Shown: in pieces, positions 1 to 7,679 of the stretch
Layout: each line of letters begins with the position of its first letter
How positions within the stretch are numbered: position 1 is the first letter of the stretch
Source: JBEKZQ01 sp049509675
GTDB taxonomy: Bacteria; Planctomycetota; Planctomycetia; Pirellulales; Thermoguttaceae
Reading direction: 5' to 3'
Assembly (NCBI GenBank): GCA_049509675.1
Contig: JBEKZQ010000027.1
Coordinates: 1-22,403 of the forward strand
Length of the DNA stretch: 22,403 nt
The notes under the pieces: generated by a model
Seen by the model: only the letters and a program-made list of their open reading frames with translations
Told to the model about the DNA's origin: nothing
Database searches by the model: none
Translations under genes and position numbers: made by a program

Positions 1-5
1 CTTTG

Positions 6-59
6 CCGGTGTTTTCTTGCGATTGGTCTGGCGGCGCCTGGCGCCCGGCGAAAACACGG
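6..59. other. Inverted repeat at the window start
   Basis: The arms CCGGTGTTTTC (6-16) and GAAAACACGG (50-59) pair over 10 bp with one bulged G. The 33-nt loop contains a GGCGCC-T-GGCGCC motif. It could be the terminator of a gene upstream of the window or a chance structure. No T-tract follows on the + strand and no gene is seen in bases 1-87. Confidence 0.3.
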
Positions 60-87
60 TCGGGAAAGCAGTTCTCGGCGTCTCGAT

Positions 88-115
88 TTGACAACCGGCC
101 GTTGTGACATAGGTT
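88..115 (+). promoter_or_regulatory. Putative sigma-70-type promoter of the pilin leader
   Basis: A perfect -35 hexamer TTGACA (88-93) is followed after 16 bp by TAGGTT (110-115), which keeps the T, A and final T of the -10 consensus. Transcription would begin near 122 and give a leader of roughly 320 nt before the first pilin. The TAG-type -10 resembles those proposed before the giant gene (TAGATT) and mraZ (TAGACT). It is a motif match only. Confidence 0.45.
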
Positions 116-158
116 TCATTACGGAGGCGGGACGCCCCTAGCGGCCTGTGGCCTCTTC

Positions 159-251
159 ATCAATGGAAAGGGTGAACCGATCGCCAGATCGGGGCACGAA
201 GCTGAGGGCCGGCGAGACGAATGTCGGCCGCCCGGCTCCCGAAAGGGTGAT
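159..251 (+). promoter_or_regulatory. Candidate GEMM-I-like cyclic-dinucleotide riboswitch aptamer
   Basis: The leader contains, in GEMM-I order, a GGGTGAACC block (family GGGCAAACC), a 6-bp hairpin CCGATC-GCCA-GATCGG (177-192), a GGCACGAAGC block (family GACGCAAAGC), GGGCC (206-210), a second stem capped GAC-GAAT-GTC, and GCCCGGCTCCCGA (family GCCGGGUUACCGA). ATCA (159-162) can pair with TGAT (248-251) to close it. In the known family these blocks form the c-di-GMP or cAMP-GMP pocket, and the family is known upstream of pilin genes. Deviations: the first loop is GCCA rather than GNRA, and both CAAA blocks carry an A-to-G change. No obvious expression platform is seen in 252-439 other than small hairpins (256-272 and 334-356). 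It could also be an unrelated structured leader. Confidence 0.4.
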
Positions 252-407
252 AGGATTGAAGTTCAGCTTCAAGATGGGGGGGAGGCAAAGCGTCACTTTA
301 CCACTACGGAATTCAAAGGTGCATACAGGCCGATGCCGCGCGGTTCAAAGGCGGCACGACATCCGCGAATTCCGCAATACGTTTCAATTGTTCTAGCGCG
401 GGCGCTT

Positions 408-419
408 CCGACGCGTCGG
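408..419. promoter_or_regulatory. 12-bp perfect palindrome before the flp1 ribosome binding site
   Basis: CCGACGCGTCGG is a perfect palindrome lying 9 bp before the GGAGG of the first pilin. Flanking AGCGC (395-399) and GCGCT (419-423) allow a larger hairpin. It may be an operator, an mRNA structure near the ribosome binding site, or chance in GC-rich DNA. Confidence 0.3.
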
Positions 420-439
420 CGCTGGAATGGAGGATTACC

Positions 440-613
440 ATGAGTTCGCTCGCTCTGAAGCTCCGTCGTTTTCTCGTTTCCGAGGATGGACCTACCGCCG
501 TCGAGTACGCGGTGATGCTGTCGTTGATCGTGGTCGTGTGCTTGGCCGCCATCAACACCATCGGCCAGAATGCCAACAACGTGTTCGGCAAGGCCGGCAG
601 CTCGATCAAATAG
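440..613 (+). CDS. flp: Flp/Fap-type major pilin 1
   Basis: This encodes a 57-residue Flp pilin, the structural subunit of the Tad (tight adherence) pilus. A short basic leader (LKLRRFLVSE) ends in the processing site EDG|PTAVEY, with glycine at position 17 as the -1 residue, glutamate at +5 and tyrosine at +6, as expected for cleavage by the TadV/CpaA prepilin peptidase. A hydrophobic helix (AVMLSLIVVVCLAAI) follows, and the mature protein is about 40 residues. The ATG is preceded by a strong GGAGG (429-433) with 6-nt spacing. It is the first gene of the Tad cluster and is followed by a strong intrinsic terminator, so it is probably transcribed in excess over the assembly genes. A structured leader with a candidate riboswitch lies upstream. 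Confidence 0.93.
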   Translation: MSSLALKLRRFLVSEDGPTAVEYAVMLSLIVVVCLAAINTIGQNANNVFGKAGSSIK

Positions 614-659
614 CGTGGGAGGACGCGCGCCTCAGGGGCGCCGCTGGCGACGACCGAAA

Positions 660-699
660 CCCCTCGGCACCGCAACGGGTGCCGAGGGGCACTTGTTTT
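660..699 (+). terminator. Intrinsic terminator after the first pilin
   Basis: A perfect 12-bp GC-rich stem (660-671 with 678-689, CCCCTCGGCACC and its complement) has a 6-nt loop GCAACG and is followed by CACTTGTTTT. It lies between the two pilin genes. Partial read-through would make pilin 1 more abundant than the downstream machinery. Confidence 0.85.
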
Positions 700-754
700 A
701 CGGTGCGTCGCGCAGCCTCTTCCGAGCAAACCCATGAGTGAAGGCCGATTTCGC

Positions 755-928
755 ATGTACCGCTTTGCCGCTGCACTGCGTCGCTTCTTCCTTGCCGAAG
801 ACGGGCCCACCGCCGTGGAATACGCGGTCATGCTCAGCATGATCGTCATGGTCTGCCTGGCCGCGATCATCACCGTCGGCCAGAACACCAACGTCTATTT
901 TCAACGCGCCGCCAGCTCCATCCACTAA
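755..928 (+). CDS. flp: Flp/Fap-type pilin 2
   Basis: This is a second Flp pilin paralogous to the first, with LRRFFLAEDG|PTAVEYAVMLSMIVMVCLAAI. I chose the ATG at 755 rather than the one at 734 because it gives the same 57-residue length as pilin 1, aligns from the first methionine, and has GAAGG (740-744) 10 nt upstream. Nothing resembling a Shine-Dalgarno site precedes 734. Glycine -1, glutamate +5 and tyrosine +6 are kept, so the same prepilin peptidase should process it. The C-terminal tails differ (NTNVYFQRAASSIH versus NANNVFGKAGSSIK), which could mean a minor or alternative subunit. It lies after the pilin 1 terminator, so its expression needs read-through or its own promoter. Confidence 0.92.
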   Translation: MYRFAAALRRFFLAEDGPTAVEYAVMLSMIVMVCLAAIITVGQNTNVYFQRAASSIH

Positions 929-960
929 TCCGACCTAGACTTGTCGATAGAGGGCAGTGT

Positions 961-994
961 GTAGGGTCGAGCGCAGCGAGCCCCAGCATTTTTT
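961..994 (+). terminator. REP-like hairpin with T-tract after pilin 2
   Basis: GGGTCG (964-969) pairs with CGAGCCC (977-983) with one bulged G. The stem is followed five bases later by six Ts (989-994). The GTCGAGCGCAGCGAG core is a phrase I recognise as frequent in planctomycete intergenic DNA. It may serve as a weak terminator of the pilin transcript. Confidence 0.4.
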
Positions 995-1016
995 CGGGCG
1001 GATTCTAATTTGCACC

Positions 1017-1124
1017 ATGTTCCCCATCGTTTCCCTGGAAATGAACGCCGCGGCGGCGGAAGCCATCCTCTACTGCGCCACCGCAGTAGGCATGTTCATT
1101 AGCTTCCTGCTCGCGGGGCGCTAG
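1017..1124 (+). CDS. Possible 35-residue single-pass membrane microprotein
   Basis: An open frame ATG...TAG encodes 35 residues starting MFPIVSLEMNAAAAEA, followed by a hydrophobic stretch of about 18 residues (ILYCATAVGMFISFLLAG) and a terminal arginine. It fills most of the gap between pilin 2 and the prepilin peptidase gene and ends 15 bp before the latter's start. The upstream sequence has only a weak purine stretch (GGGCGG), so translation is uncertain. A second in-frame ATG at residue 9 is possible. If real, its position suggests a small membrane partner of the pilus system, but I recognise no family and assign no function. Confidence 0.35.
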   Translation: MFPIVSLEMNAAAAEAILYCATAVGMFISFLLAGR

Positions 1125-1139
1125 AGCCGGAGAGAGCAC

Positions 1140-1709
1140 ATGTGGCCTGACGCATATTCCACCATCTCGACCCTCGCGCACCACGGGCACGTGTGGTTGC
1201 TCAGCGGCGTGCTGCTCTTGGCCGCAGCAATCGACGGATGGAAGCTGAAAGTGCCGAATTGGCTGACGTTTCCGCTGGTTATCGCCGGCTGGATCTATAG
1301 CAGCTTCTATTTCGGCTGGGCCGGATTGGGATGGAGCCTGGCGGGCACGGCCGTCGGACTGGGCCTGCTGTTGCCGGCTTACGCCATTGGCGGCATGGGG
1401 GCGGGCGACGTCAAACTGCTGGCCGGCGTGGGGGCGTGGGTCTGGGCAACCGCCACCTTTTATGCCTTCTGCACATCCGCCATCGTGGGGGCGGTGATCG
1501 CCATCCTCATGGTCTTGTGCCGTCGCGCATGGCGCCGCCACTACGCCCAATTCCTGGCCATCCTCACCGAAATCCTGGTCGTCCGCGACCCGGTCGCCTT
1601 GTCGCATTCGGCCGCGGAGCGGAAAAACTCGATGCTCTTGTTGCCCTACGGCATTCCCATCGCCCTGGGCAGCATCGGATATTTTGTGTGGACCGGAATG
1701 CTTTACTAA
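1140..1709 (+). CDS. cpaA: Prepilin peptidase TadV/CpaA (A24 family)
   Basis: This is an inner-membrane aspartic protease that removes the leader peptides of Flp pilins. The 189 residues contain only the peptidase domain, without the cytoplasmic N-methyltransferase part found in PilD, as is usual for Tad systems. The two catalytic aspartates are visible: D32 in AAAIDGWKLKVPN (family pattern D-x-R/K-x-x-x-I/V-P-N) and D90 in GGMGAGDVKLLAG, the GxGD motif. Several hydrophobic helices flank them (about 19-32, 43-59, 66-83, 93-125 and 163-187). A GGAGAGAG site (1129-1136) precedes the ATG. It follows the two substrate pilins and precedes the assembly genes. Confidence 0.92.
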   Translation: MWPDAYSTISTLAHHGHVWLLSGVLLLAAAIDGWKLKVPNWLTFPLVIAGWIYSSFYFGWAGLGWSLAGTAVGLGLLLPAYAIGGMGAGDVKLLAGVGAWVWATATFYAFCTSAIVGAVIAILMVLCRRAWRRHYAQFLAILTEILVVRDPVALSHSAAERKNSMLLLPYGIPIALGSIGYFVWTGMLY

Positions 1710-1834
1710 CCGCTCGACTCGTCCACCCCATGCGGCGCCGCGGCACGGTGTCGGTGCGGTGGTGACGAATCCGGCAACCGTAGCGAAAAGGCCTATTTTG
1801 ACGCGCCCGTCGCCGTTACGGCACCCGCGCCTTT

Positions 1835-1928
1835 CCGTCAAGTTTCTGGCTCTCCTTCGCCAATGTTGTAGACGGAGGCGCGCAAATTGACGAAAGCAAC
1901 GGCTGGGCACTGCGAAACGGTTTGACGG
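1835..1928. other. Interrupted inverted repeat between cpaA and cpaB
   Basis: CCGTCAAGTTTC (1835-1846) is complementary to GAAAC plus TTGACGG (1914-1918 and 1922-1928), with a 3-nt bulge and a 67-nt loop. It lies in the 249-bp gap before cpaB, which otherwise shows no gene. Its function is unknown and it may be chance. Confidence 0.25.
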
Positions 1929-1958
1929 TAAGTGCGGGTGGAAACGAGAGGGAGATTC

Positions 1959-3086
1959 ATGCGAGGCAAATCAGTCGCTCTGCTTGCGGTGGCCTTGGGC
2001 TGCGGCCTGGTGGCATCGCTGGGCATCAGCCAGTTGATGTCCCGGCGCGATGCCGAGCCCGACTCGACCGGCGATACCCAAAACGTGGTCGTGGCCGTGA
2101 AAGACTTCGTCACCGCCGAGGCCCTGACCGCGCAATCCATCAAGCTTGTGCCTTGGCCGACAAAACAGCTCCCCCCCGGCGCGCTGACGCGCCTGGAAGA
2201 TGCCGACGGCCGCCGCGTGAAGTTCCGCCTGTGTGCCGGCGTGCCGATCCTGGAGACACAACTGGTCGGCAACGGCCGGGATGAACCGGGCATCGACGAA
2301 ACGATCGGCGCCGGCATGCGCGTCGTCTCCGTAAAGGTCGACGCCGTCAGCAGCCTGGGCGGACTGCTCATGCCCGGCAGCCACGTCGATCTGCAAGTGT
2401 ACTTGCGGCGGAATGCGGAGATGGGCATTCTGGAAACCAGCACCATTACCCTGCTGCAGAACGTCAAGGTCTTCGCCGTCAACGACGTGGTCAACATGGA
2501 GTCGGTGGCCAAAGACGGCAAATCGATCGACGCCCGCACCGTCTCGCTGCTGGTCACCCCGGCCCAGGCGGAACAGGTGACGCTGGCGGGCGAATTGGGA
2601 AGCATTCGCCTGATAATGCGGAGCCCCAAGGAAGACGCGAAGGTCGACAGCAAGGGGTCCACGGCGTCGCAAGTCTTCGGCGGCCAGCCGGCCGACGACA
2701 AGAGCAAGGGACTTGCCGATTTCCTGAAGTCGATGCGGGGCAACTTGACCGGCGCGGCGCCGGCCGCTCCGCCGACGGCGCCGGCCGCTCCGCCCGCGGT
2801 CACGCTGCCCACGGTGGAAGTCCCCGCACCGCCGGCGACGTGGAGTATGCGCGTTCTCAAGGGGGCCGAGATCAACGACGTGGAAATGGAAAAAGCCGAA
2901 GCGGCCAGCCGCACCCAGGCTTCCGAACTTTGGAAAGTGAGCGGCTTGAAGTCGGGTCCACCGGTGAGCAAGGCCGCGCCGGCCGCGCCGCCACAAACAA
3001 CAAAGCCGGTTACGGAAAACGTGTCCAGCCTGGGAAGCCACCGCATCGTGATTCCCGGCTCCAGAGTGCAGATCGAAACCCAGTGA
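1959..3086 (+). CDS. cpaB: Tad pilus assembly protein CpaB/RcpC
   Basis: This 375-residue periplasmic protein, anchored by an N-terminal membrane segment (residues 5-25), is thought to bridge the outer-membrane secretin and the inner-membrane part of the Tad machine. A SAF-type region spans about 43-104 (VVVAVKDFVTAEALTAQSI...). The CpaB/RcpC core follows at about 113-222, with GMRVVSVKVDA and LLMPGSHVDLQVYL typical of the family. An alanine/proline-rich linker (265-292) and a C-terminal extension of about 80 residues end the protein. I use the ATG at 1959 because AGGGAG (1949-1954) sits just upstream and the hydrophobic anchor then starts at residue 5; a GTG at 1932 is an alternative. The gene is followed after 63 bp by the secretin gene. 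Confidence 0.9.
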   Translation: MRGKSVALLAVALGCGLVASLGISQLMSRRDAEPDSTGDTQNVVVAVKDFVTAEALTAQSIKLVPWPTKQLPPGALTRLEDADGRRVKFRLCAGVPILETQLVGNGRDEPGIDETIGAGMRVVSVKVDAVSSLGGLLMPGSHVDLQVYLRRNAEMGILETSTITLLQNVKVFAVNDVVNMESVAKDGKSIDARTVSLLVTPAQAEQVTLAGELGSIRLIMRSPKEDAKVDSKGSTASQVFGGQPADDKSKGLADFLKSMRGNLTGAAPAAPPTAPAAPPAVTLPTVEVPAPPATWSMRVLKGAEINDVEMEKAEAASRTQASELWKVSGLKSGPPVSKAAPAAPPQTTKPVTENVSSLGSHRIVIPGSRVQIETQ

Positions 3087-3149
3087 TCATCGAGCCGCTT
3101 GCCAACAGGGATGGATCGAGTCACGCGTCGACTGTAAAGGAATACAAGG

Positions 3150-4772
3150 ATGCCAGCGCACGTCTTTACTGGTTGTCCCCGCATGGTTGTTCTGCTCTTC
3201 CTGGGGATGGTTCTCCTGCCCTGCCGGCTCCCGGCGCAACCGCCTGCGGGCAGTCCGCCCGCGGGTAATCCGTCTGCGGGCAATTCGTCTGCGGGCAATT
3301 CGTCCACGATCCTGTTTCACGTGGACGGGGGCGCTCAGCGGCTGGAGATGACGGTCAATAGCAGCCGCATTCTCGCGCTGGACCAGAAGATTCCGCAGGC
3401 CCAGGTGAGCAACCCCGACCTGTTGGACGTGACGCCGCTCTCGCCCACCCAAGTGCAGATTTCGGCCCGAAAGCCGGGCCTCACCCAAGTCAATCTCTGG
3501 GGCGAAGACAAGAAGATCTACACGGTCGACGTGATGATCTTCGGCGATGCACGCGAACTGGCGATGTTGTTGCGGACGCAATTCCCCAAGACGTCGTTGA
3601 CGGTCATTCCCGTGAACGGCAACGTGTTGATCTCCGGCTACGTGGACCAGCCGGAACACATCACGCGCATTGTCCGCATCGCGGAGGAGTTCTACCCGAA
3701 AGTGATCAACAACATGACTGTCAGCAGTGGCCAGCAGGTGTTGCTGCACGTCAAGGTGATGGAGGTGTCGCGCACGAAACTCCGCCAACTGGGGTTCGAT
3801 TTCGCCAAGATGACCAACGGCGCAGCGATGCTCACCACGAGCATCGCCGGCCTGATCACGCCCAACGCCACGACGTCGGGCATCACGCCGGTGCCGACCT
3901 CGGGCACGCAGACCGCCTCGTTCCTGATCAACAGCGGCAACAGCGCCTTTTTCGGCGTGTTGCAGGCGATGCGGCAGAACAACCTTCTGAAGGTGCTGTC
4001 GGAGCCGACCTTGGTGGCCGTCAGCGGCCGGCCCTCCAGCTTCCATGCGGGCGGCGAGTTCACGATCATTCCGCAAGGCCTGGCGGCCGCGCCGCCCATG
4101 ACCATCAAGTATGGCACCACCGTCGACTTCGTGCCGGTGATCCTCGGCAACGGCCGCATCCGCTTGGAGGTCCGCCCGGAAGTCAGCGAGTTGGACAACA
4201 CCGTCAGCGTAGGCGGCGTACCCGGTCTGCGCACCCGCTCGGTGGAGACGGGCGTGGAGATGAACGCGGGCCAGACGTTGGCCATCGGCGGGTTGGTGGA
4301 AAGCCGCATCGAAGCCCAGAACCAGGGCCTGCCCTGGATCGGCGACGTGCCTTATGTCGGCGCCGCCTTCCGCACGGTGAATCAACAGACCAACGAGATC
4401 GAGCTGTTGATCATGGTCACGCCGGAACTGGCCGAGGCGCTGGACGCCGGCCAGGTTCCGCCCACCGGGCCGGGGTTGAATACCCGCGACCCCTCCGATT
4501 GCGAGCTGTACTTCGGGGGGCACCTGGAAGTGCCCGTGTGCGGCGGCGCTCCAAGCCGCGAGCTGCGCCCCGGCGCCGTGCCGGGACCGCGTGGGCAATG
4601 TGCGTCGCCGGAATCGGCAGCCGCGGCCGAAACGGGCGCAACTGCCGCACCCGGCCCGCAGAATCGTCCCAATCCGCCCAAAGCGCAAAGTTCGCCGGCA
4701 AGTTCCCCTTCCTCCGCCAGTTCCCGCGAACCGACCTTCATTGGCCCCGTCGGTTATGACGTAGTAAACTAA
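3150..4772 (+). CDS. cpaC: Tad secretin CpaC/RcpA
   Basis: This is the outer-membrane secretin through which the Flp pilus leaves the cell. The 540 residues begin with a signal peptide (MVVLLFLGMVLLPCRLPA, cleavage near residue 29). Then come a short pentapeptide-repeat linker (31-50), an N-terminal pilus-formation domain (about 54-128, ending QVNLWGEDKKIYTVDV), a BON-like domain (about 134-190) and the secretin domain (about 196-425). The latter holds VLLHVKVMEVSRTKLRQLG, LSEPTLVAVSGRPSSF and the hallmark GLPWIGDVPYVGAAF (393-407). A roughly 110-residue tail rich in Pro, Ala and Ser follows, with Cys451, Cys464 and Cys484. AAAGGAA (3136-3142) precedes the ATG. The tail is longer than in typical RcpA proteins and has no family I recognise. 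Confidence 0.93.
   Translation: MPAHVFTGCPRMVVLLFLGMVLLPCRLPAQPPAGSPPAGNPSAGNSSAGNSSTILFHVDGGAQRLEMTVNSSRILALDQKIPQAQVSNPDLLDVTPLSPTQVQISARKPGLTQVNLWGEDKKIYTVDVMIFGDARELAMLLRTQFPKTSLTVIPVNGNVLISGYVDQPEHITRIVRIAEEFYPKVINNMTVSSGQQVLLHVKVMEVSRTKLRQLGFDFAKMTNGAAMLTTSIAGLITPNATTSGITPVPTSGTQTASFLINSGNSAFFGVLQAMRQNNLLKVLSEPTLVAVSGRPSSFHAGGEFTIIPQGLAAAPPMTIKYGTTVDFVPVILGNGRIRLEVRPEVSELDNTVSVGGVPGLRTRSVETGVEMNAGQTLAIGGLVESRIEAQNQGLPWIGDVPYVGAAFRTVNQQTNEIELLIMVTPELAEALDAGQVPPTGPGLNTRDPSDCELYFGGHLEVPVCGGAPSRELRPGAVPGPRGQCASPESAAAAETGATAAPGPQNRPNPPKAQSSPASSPSSASSREPTFIGPVGYDVVN
3240..3299 (+). repeat. Four 15-bp tandem repeats inside cpaC
   Basis: Four in-frame 15-bp units (consensus cCGtCTGCGGGcAAT) encode PPAGS-PPAGN-PSAGN-SSAGN just after the signal peptide. 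The last two units are identical. Copy number may vary between strains and would change the linker length without breaking the frame. Confidence 0.85.
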
Positions 4773-4837
4773 GCTTGCGGCGCGAATTGGCACAGTCTCT
4801 CACTTGTGGCTGCGCCGGTCCTGAGCTATCTTTTCCC

Positions 4838-6052
4838 ATGAGCAATGTTCTCCGGTTAGCGATCGTTGATCCCGACGAGTCCAAGCGCGAGTCGCTGAAG
4901 AACGTGCTCTTGGGCATGGACACGATCTGGTTGGAAGCGGAGTGCTCGCGTTACGAGTTCTTTGCCGACGTGGTGGGCCAGACCAATCCGGACATCGGCA
5001 TCGTGGCCCTGGACGGCGACGTCGGCAAGGCCCTGGAACTGGTGGCGCGACTGAACGAAACATCGCCCAATTGCGCCGTCCTGGTGGTCAGTTCCTCGCA
5101 CGACGGACACCTGATCTTGCAGGCCATGCGGGCCGGGGCCCGCGAGTTCCTCACGCAACCGGTGCGGATCGAAGAATTGCTGGCGGCCCTGGGGCGGATC
5201 GCCGAACGGCGCTTCGGACCCGGTGAGAACCGGCCCCGCGGCAGCCAGGTCATCGCCGTGGCCGGCGTCATCGGCGGCGTGGGCACCACCAGCCTGGCCG
5301 TCAACTTGGGCTGCATTTTGGCCCAGAATGCCAAGAATACCGTGGCCCTGGTCGATTTGGACTTGTGCCTGGGCGACGCCGACGTGTTCCTCGACACGAT
5401 CCCCGACTACACCCTGGTCGACGTGGCCCAGAACGTCACCCGGCTCGACTTCGCCCTGTTGAAGCGCTCGCTGGCCAAACATTCGTCGGGGCTCTACCTG
5501 TTGCCCCGGCCCGTGCAACTGGAAGACATCAACCTGATTTCCGCCGAAGACATGCATCGCGTGATCGGGCTGTTGAAGGCCACCTTCACCCACCTGGTGC
5601 TCGACCTGTCCAAGGGCTACACGGCCATCGACCTGGTGGCCCTGGAGATCGCCACCCACGTGTTGCTGGTGACGCAACTGGATCTGCCCTGCCTCCGCAA
5701 CGTGGTGCGGCTGATGACTTCCTTCGGCGAAATGGAAGGCATGGCCGACAAGGTGAAAATCATCGTCAACCGGGTGGGCCTGGACAGCGGTCAGATCACG
5801 CTGAAGAAGGCCGAAGAGACCATCGGCAAGAAGATCTTCTGGCAGCTTCCCAACGATTACCACACGGTGATCGACGCCCGCAACAACGGCGTGCCGCTGA
5901 TCGAGCAATCGCCCAAGGCGGCAATTACGCAGTCGATCACCGGGCTGGTCTCCGCACTTTCCGGCGGCGACGATGCCCCGGCCGCCGAGCCGCCCAAGAA
6001 AGCCAGTCTCAGACGCCTGCTGGGCCTCTGGCCGGCCAAGGACGGCAAGTAA
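4838..6052 (+). CDS. cpaE: Tad localisation ATPase-like protein CpaE/TadZ
   Basis: This is a cytoplasmic MinD/ParA-superfamily protein that in other species positions the Tad machine at the cell pole. Of 404 residues, about 5-125 form a response-regulator-like domain (LAIVDPDESKRESL; putative acceptor D59 in IVALDGD). The usual receiver lysine is glutamine (LTQPV, Q107). The ATPase-like domain starts at about 137 with VIGGVGTTSLAVN (144-156). This lacks both lysines of the deviant Walker A motif KGGxGKT, a change also seen in known TadZ proteins. LVDLDLCLGDADVF (171-184) keeps the aspartates of the next motif. I chose the ATG at 4838; the frame extends upstream only to a TTG at 4775. No Shine-Dalgarno site is visible. 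It lies between cpaC and cpaF, as in many Tad loci. Confidence 0.9.
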   Translation: MSNVLRLAIVDPDESKRESLKNVLLGMDTIWLEAECSRYEFFADVVGQTNPDIGIVALDGDVGKALELVARLNETSPNCAVLVVSSSHDGHLILQAMRAGAREFLTQPVRIEELLAALGRIAERRFGPGENRPRGSQVIAVAGVIGGVGTTSLAVNLGCILAQNAKNTVALVDLDLCLGDADVFLDTIPDYTLVDVAQNVTRLDFALLKRSLAKHSSGLYLLPRPVQLEDINLISAEDMHRVIGLLKATFTHLVLDLSKGYTAIDLVALEIATHVLLVTQLDLPCLRNVVRLMTSFGEMEGMADKVKIIVNRVGLDSGQITLKKAEETIGKKIFWQLPNDYHTVIDARNNGVPLIEQSPKAAITQSITGLVSALSGGDDAPAAEPPKKASLRRLLGLWPAKDGK

Positions 6053-6118
6053 CTGGACTCTTGCAGGATGCCGATCCAAGTTCCCCTCTCCCTCCGGTAG
6101 ATGGTGACCACTTGCCGG

Positions 6119-6174
6119 GTGCCACTGGCTCTGCCAGTGCCGCCGCGTGCCACTGGCTCTGCCAGTGCCGCCGG
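6119..6174. repeat. Two tandem 28-bp palindromic REP-like units
   Basis: Two 28-bp units (6119-6146 and 6147-6174) differ at only the last base. Each contains the 7-bp palindrome CACTGGC-TCT-GCCAGTG, and a GTGC stub of a third unit follows. A single related copy with a TT loop occurs at 20830-20850. They lie in the 306-bp gap between cpaE and cpaF, where no gene is seen. I recognise this repeat type as common in planctomycete intergenic DNA. Confidence 0.8.
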
Positions 6175-6243
6175 GTGCAGGCTCCACCAGTGTTGTGTAT
6201 CTGGTCTGTGCATATTTCCCCCCCTGGCGGCGTAATCCGCTGC

Positions 6244-6266
6244 GTCGGAAAAATCGACCTGTCCCC
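6244..6266. repeat. Half-copy of a GGGGACAG-type repeat
   Basis: The stretch ends in CTGTCCCC and resembles one arm of the GGGGACAG inverted-repeat elements at 8660-8706 and 21984-22054, but no opposite arm is found nearby. It is probably a decayed element in the cpaE-cpaF gap. Confidence 0.35.
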
Positions 6267-6358
6267 TGCCGACTCACCGGGCACGAAGCCCGTTTTCTAA
6301 GCTATCTTTTCCGTAGAAGCGAATTCTCGGAAACCACGAAACGCATCTGCCTCCCGCC

Positions 6359-7678
<1,320 letters not shown>

Positions 7679-7679
7679 G

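Noticed and set aside
148..396. An 82-codon frame in the pilin leader
   Set aside because: It starts with GTG without a ribosome binding site, shows no recognisable domain and overlaps the candidate riboswitch structure.
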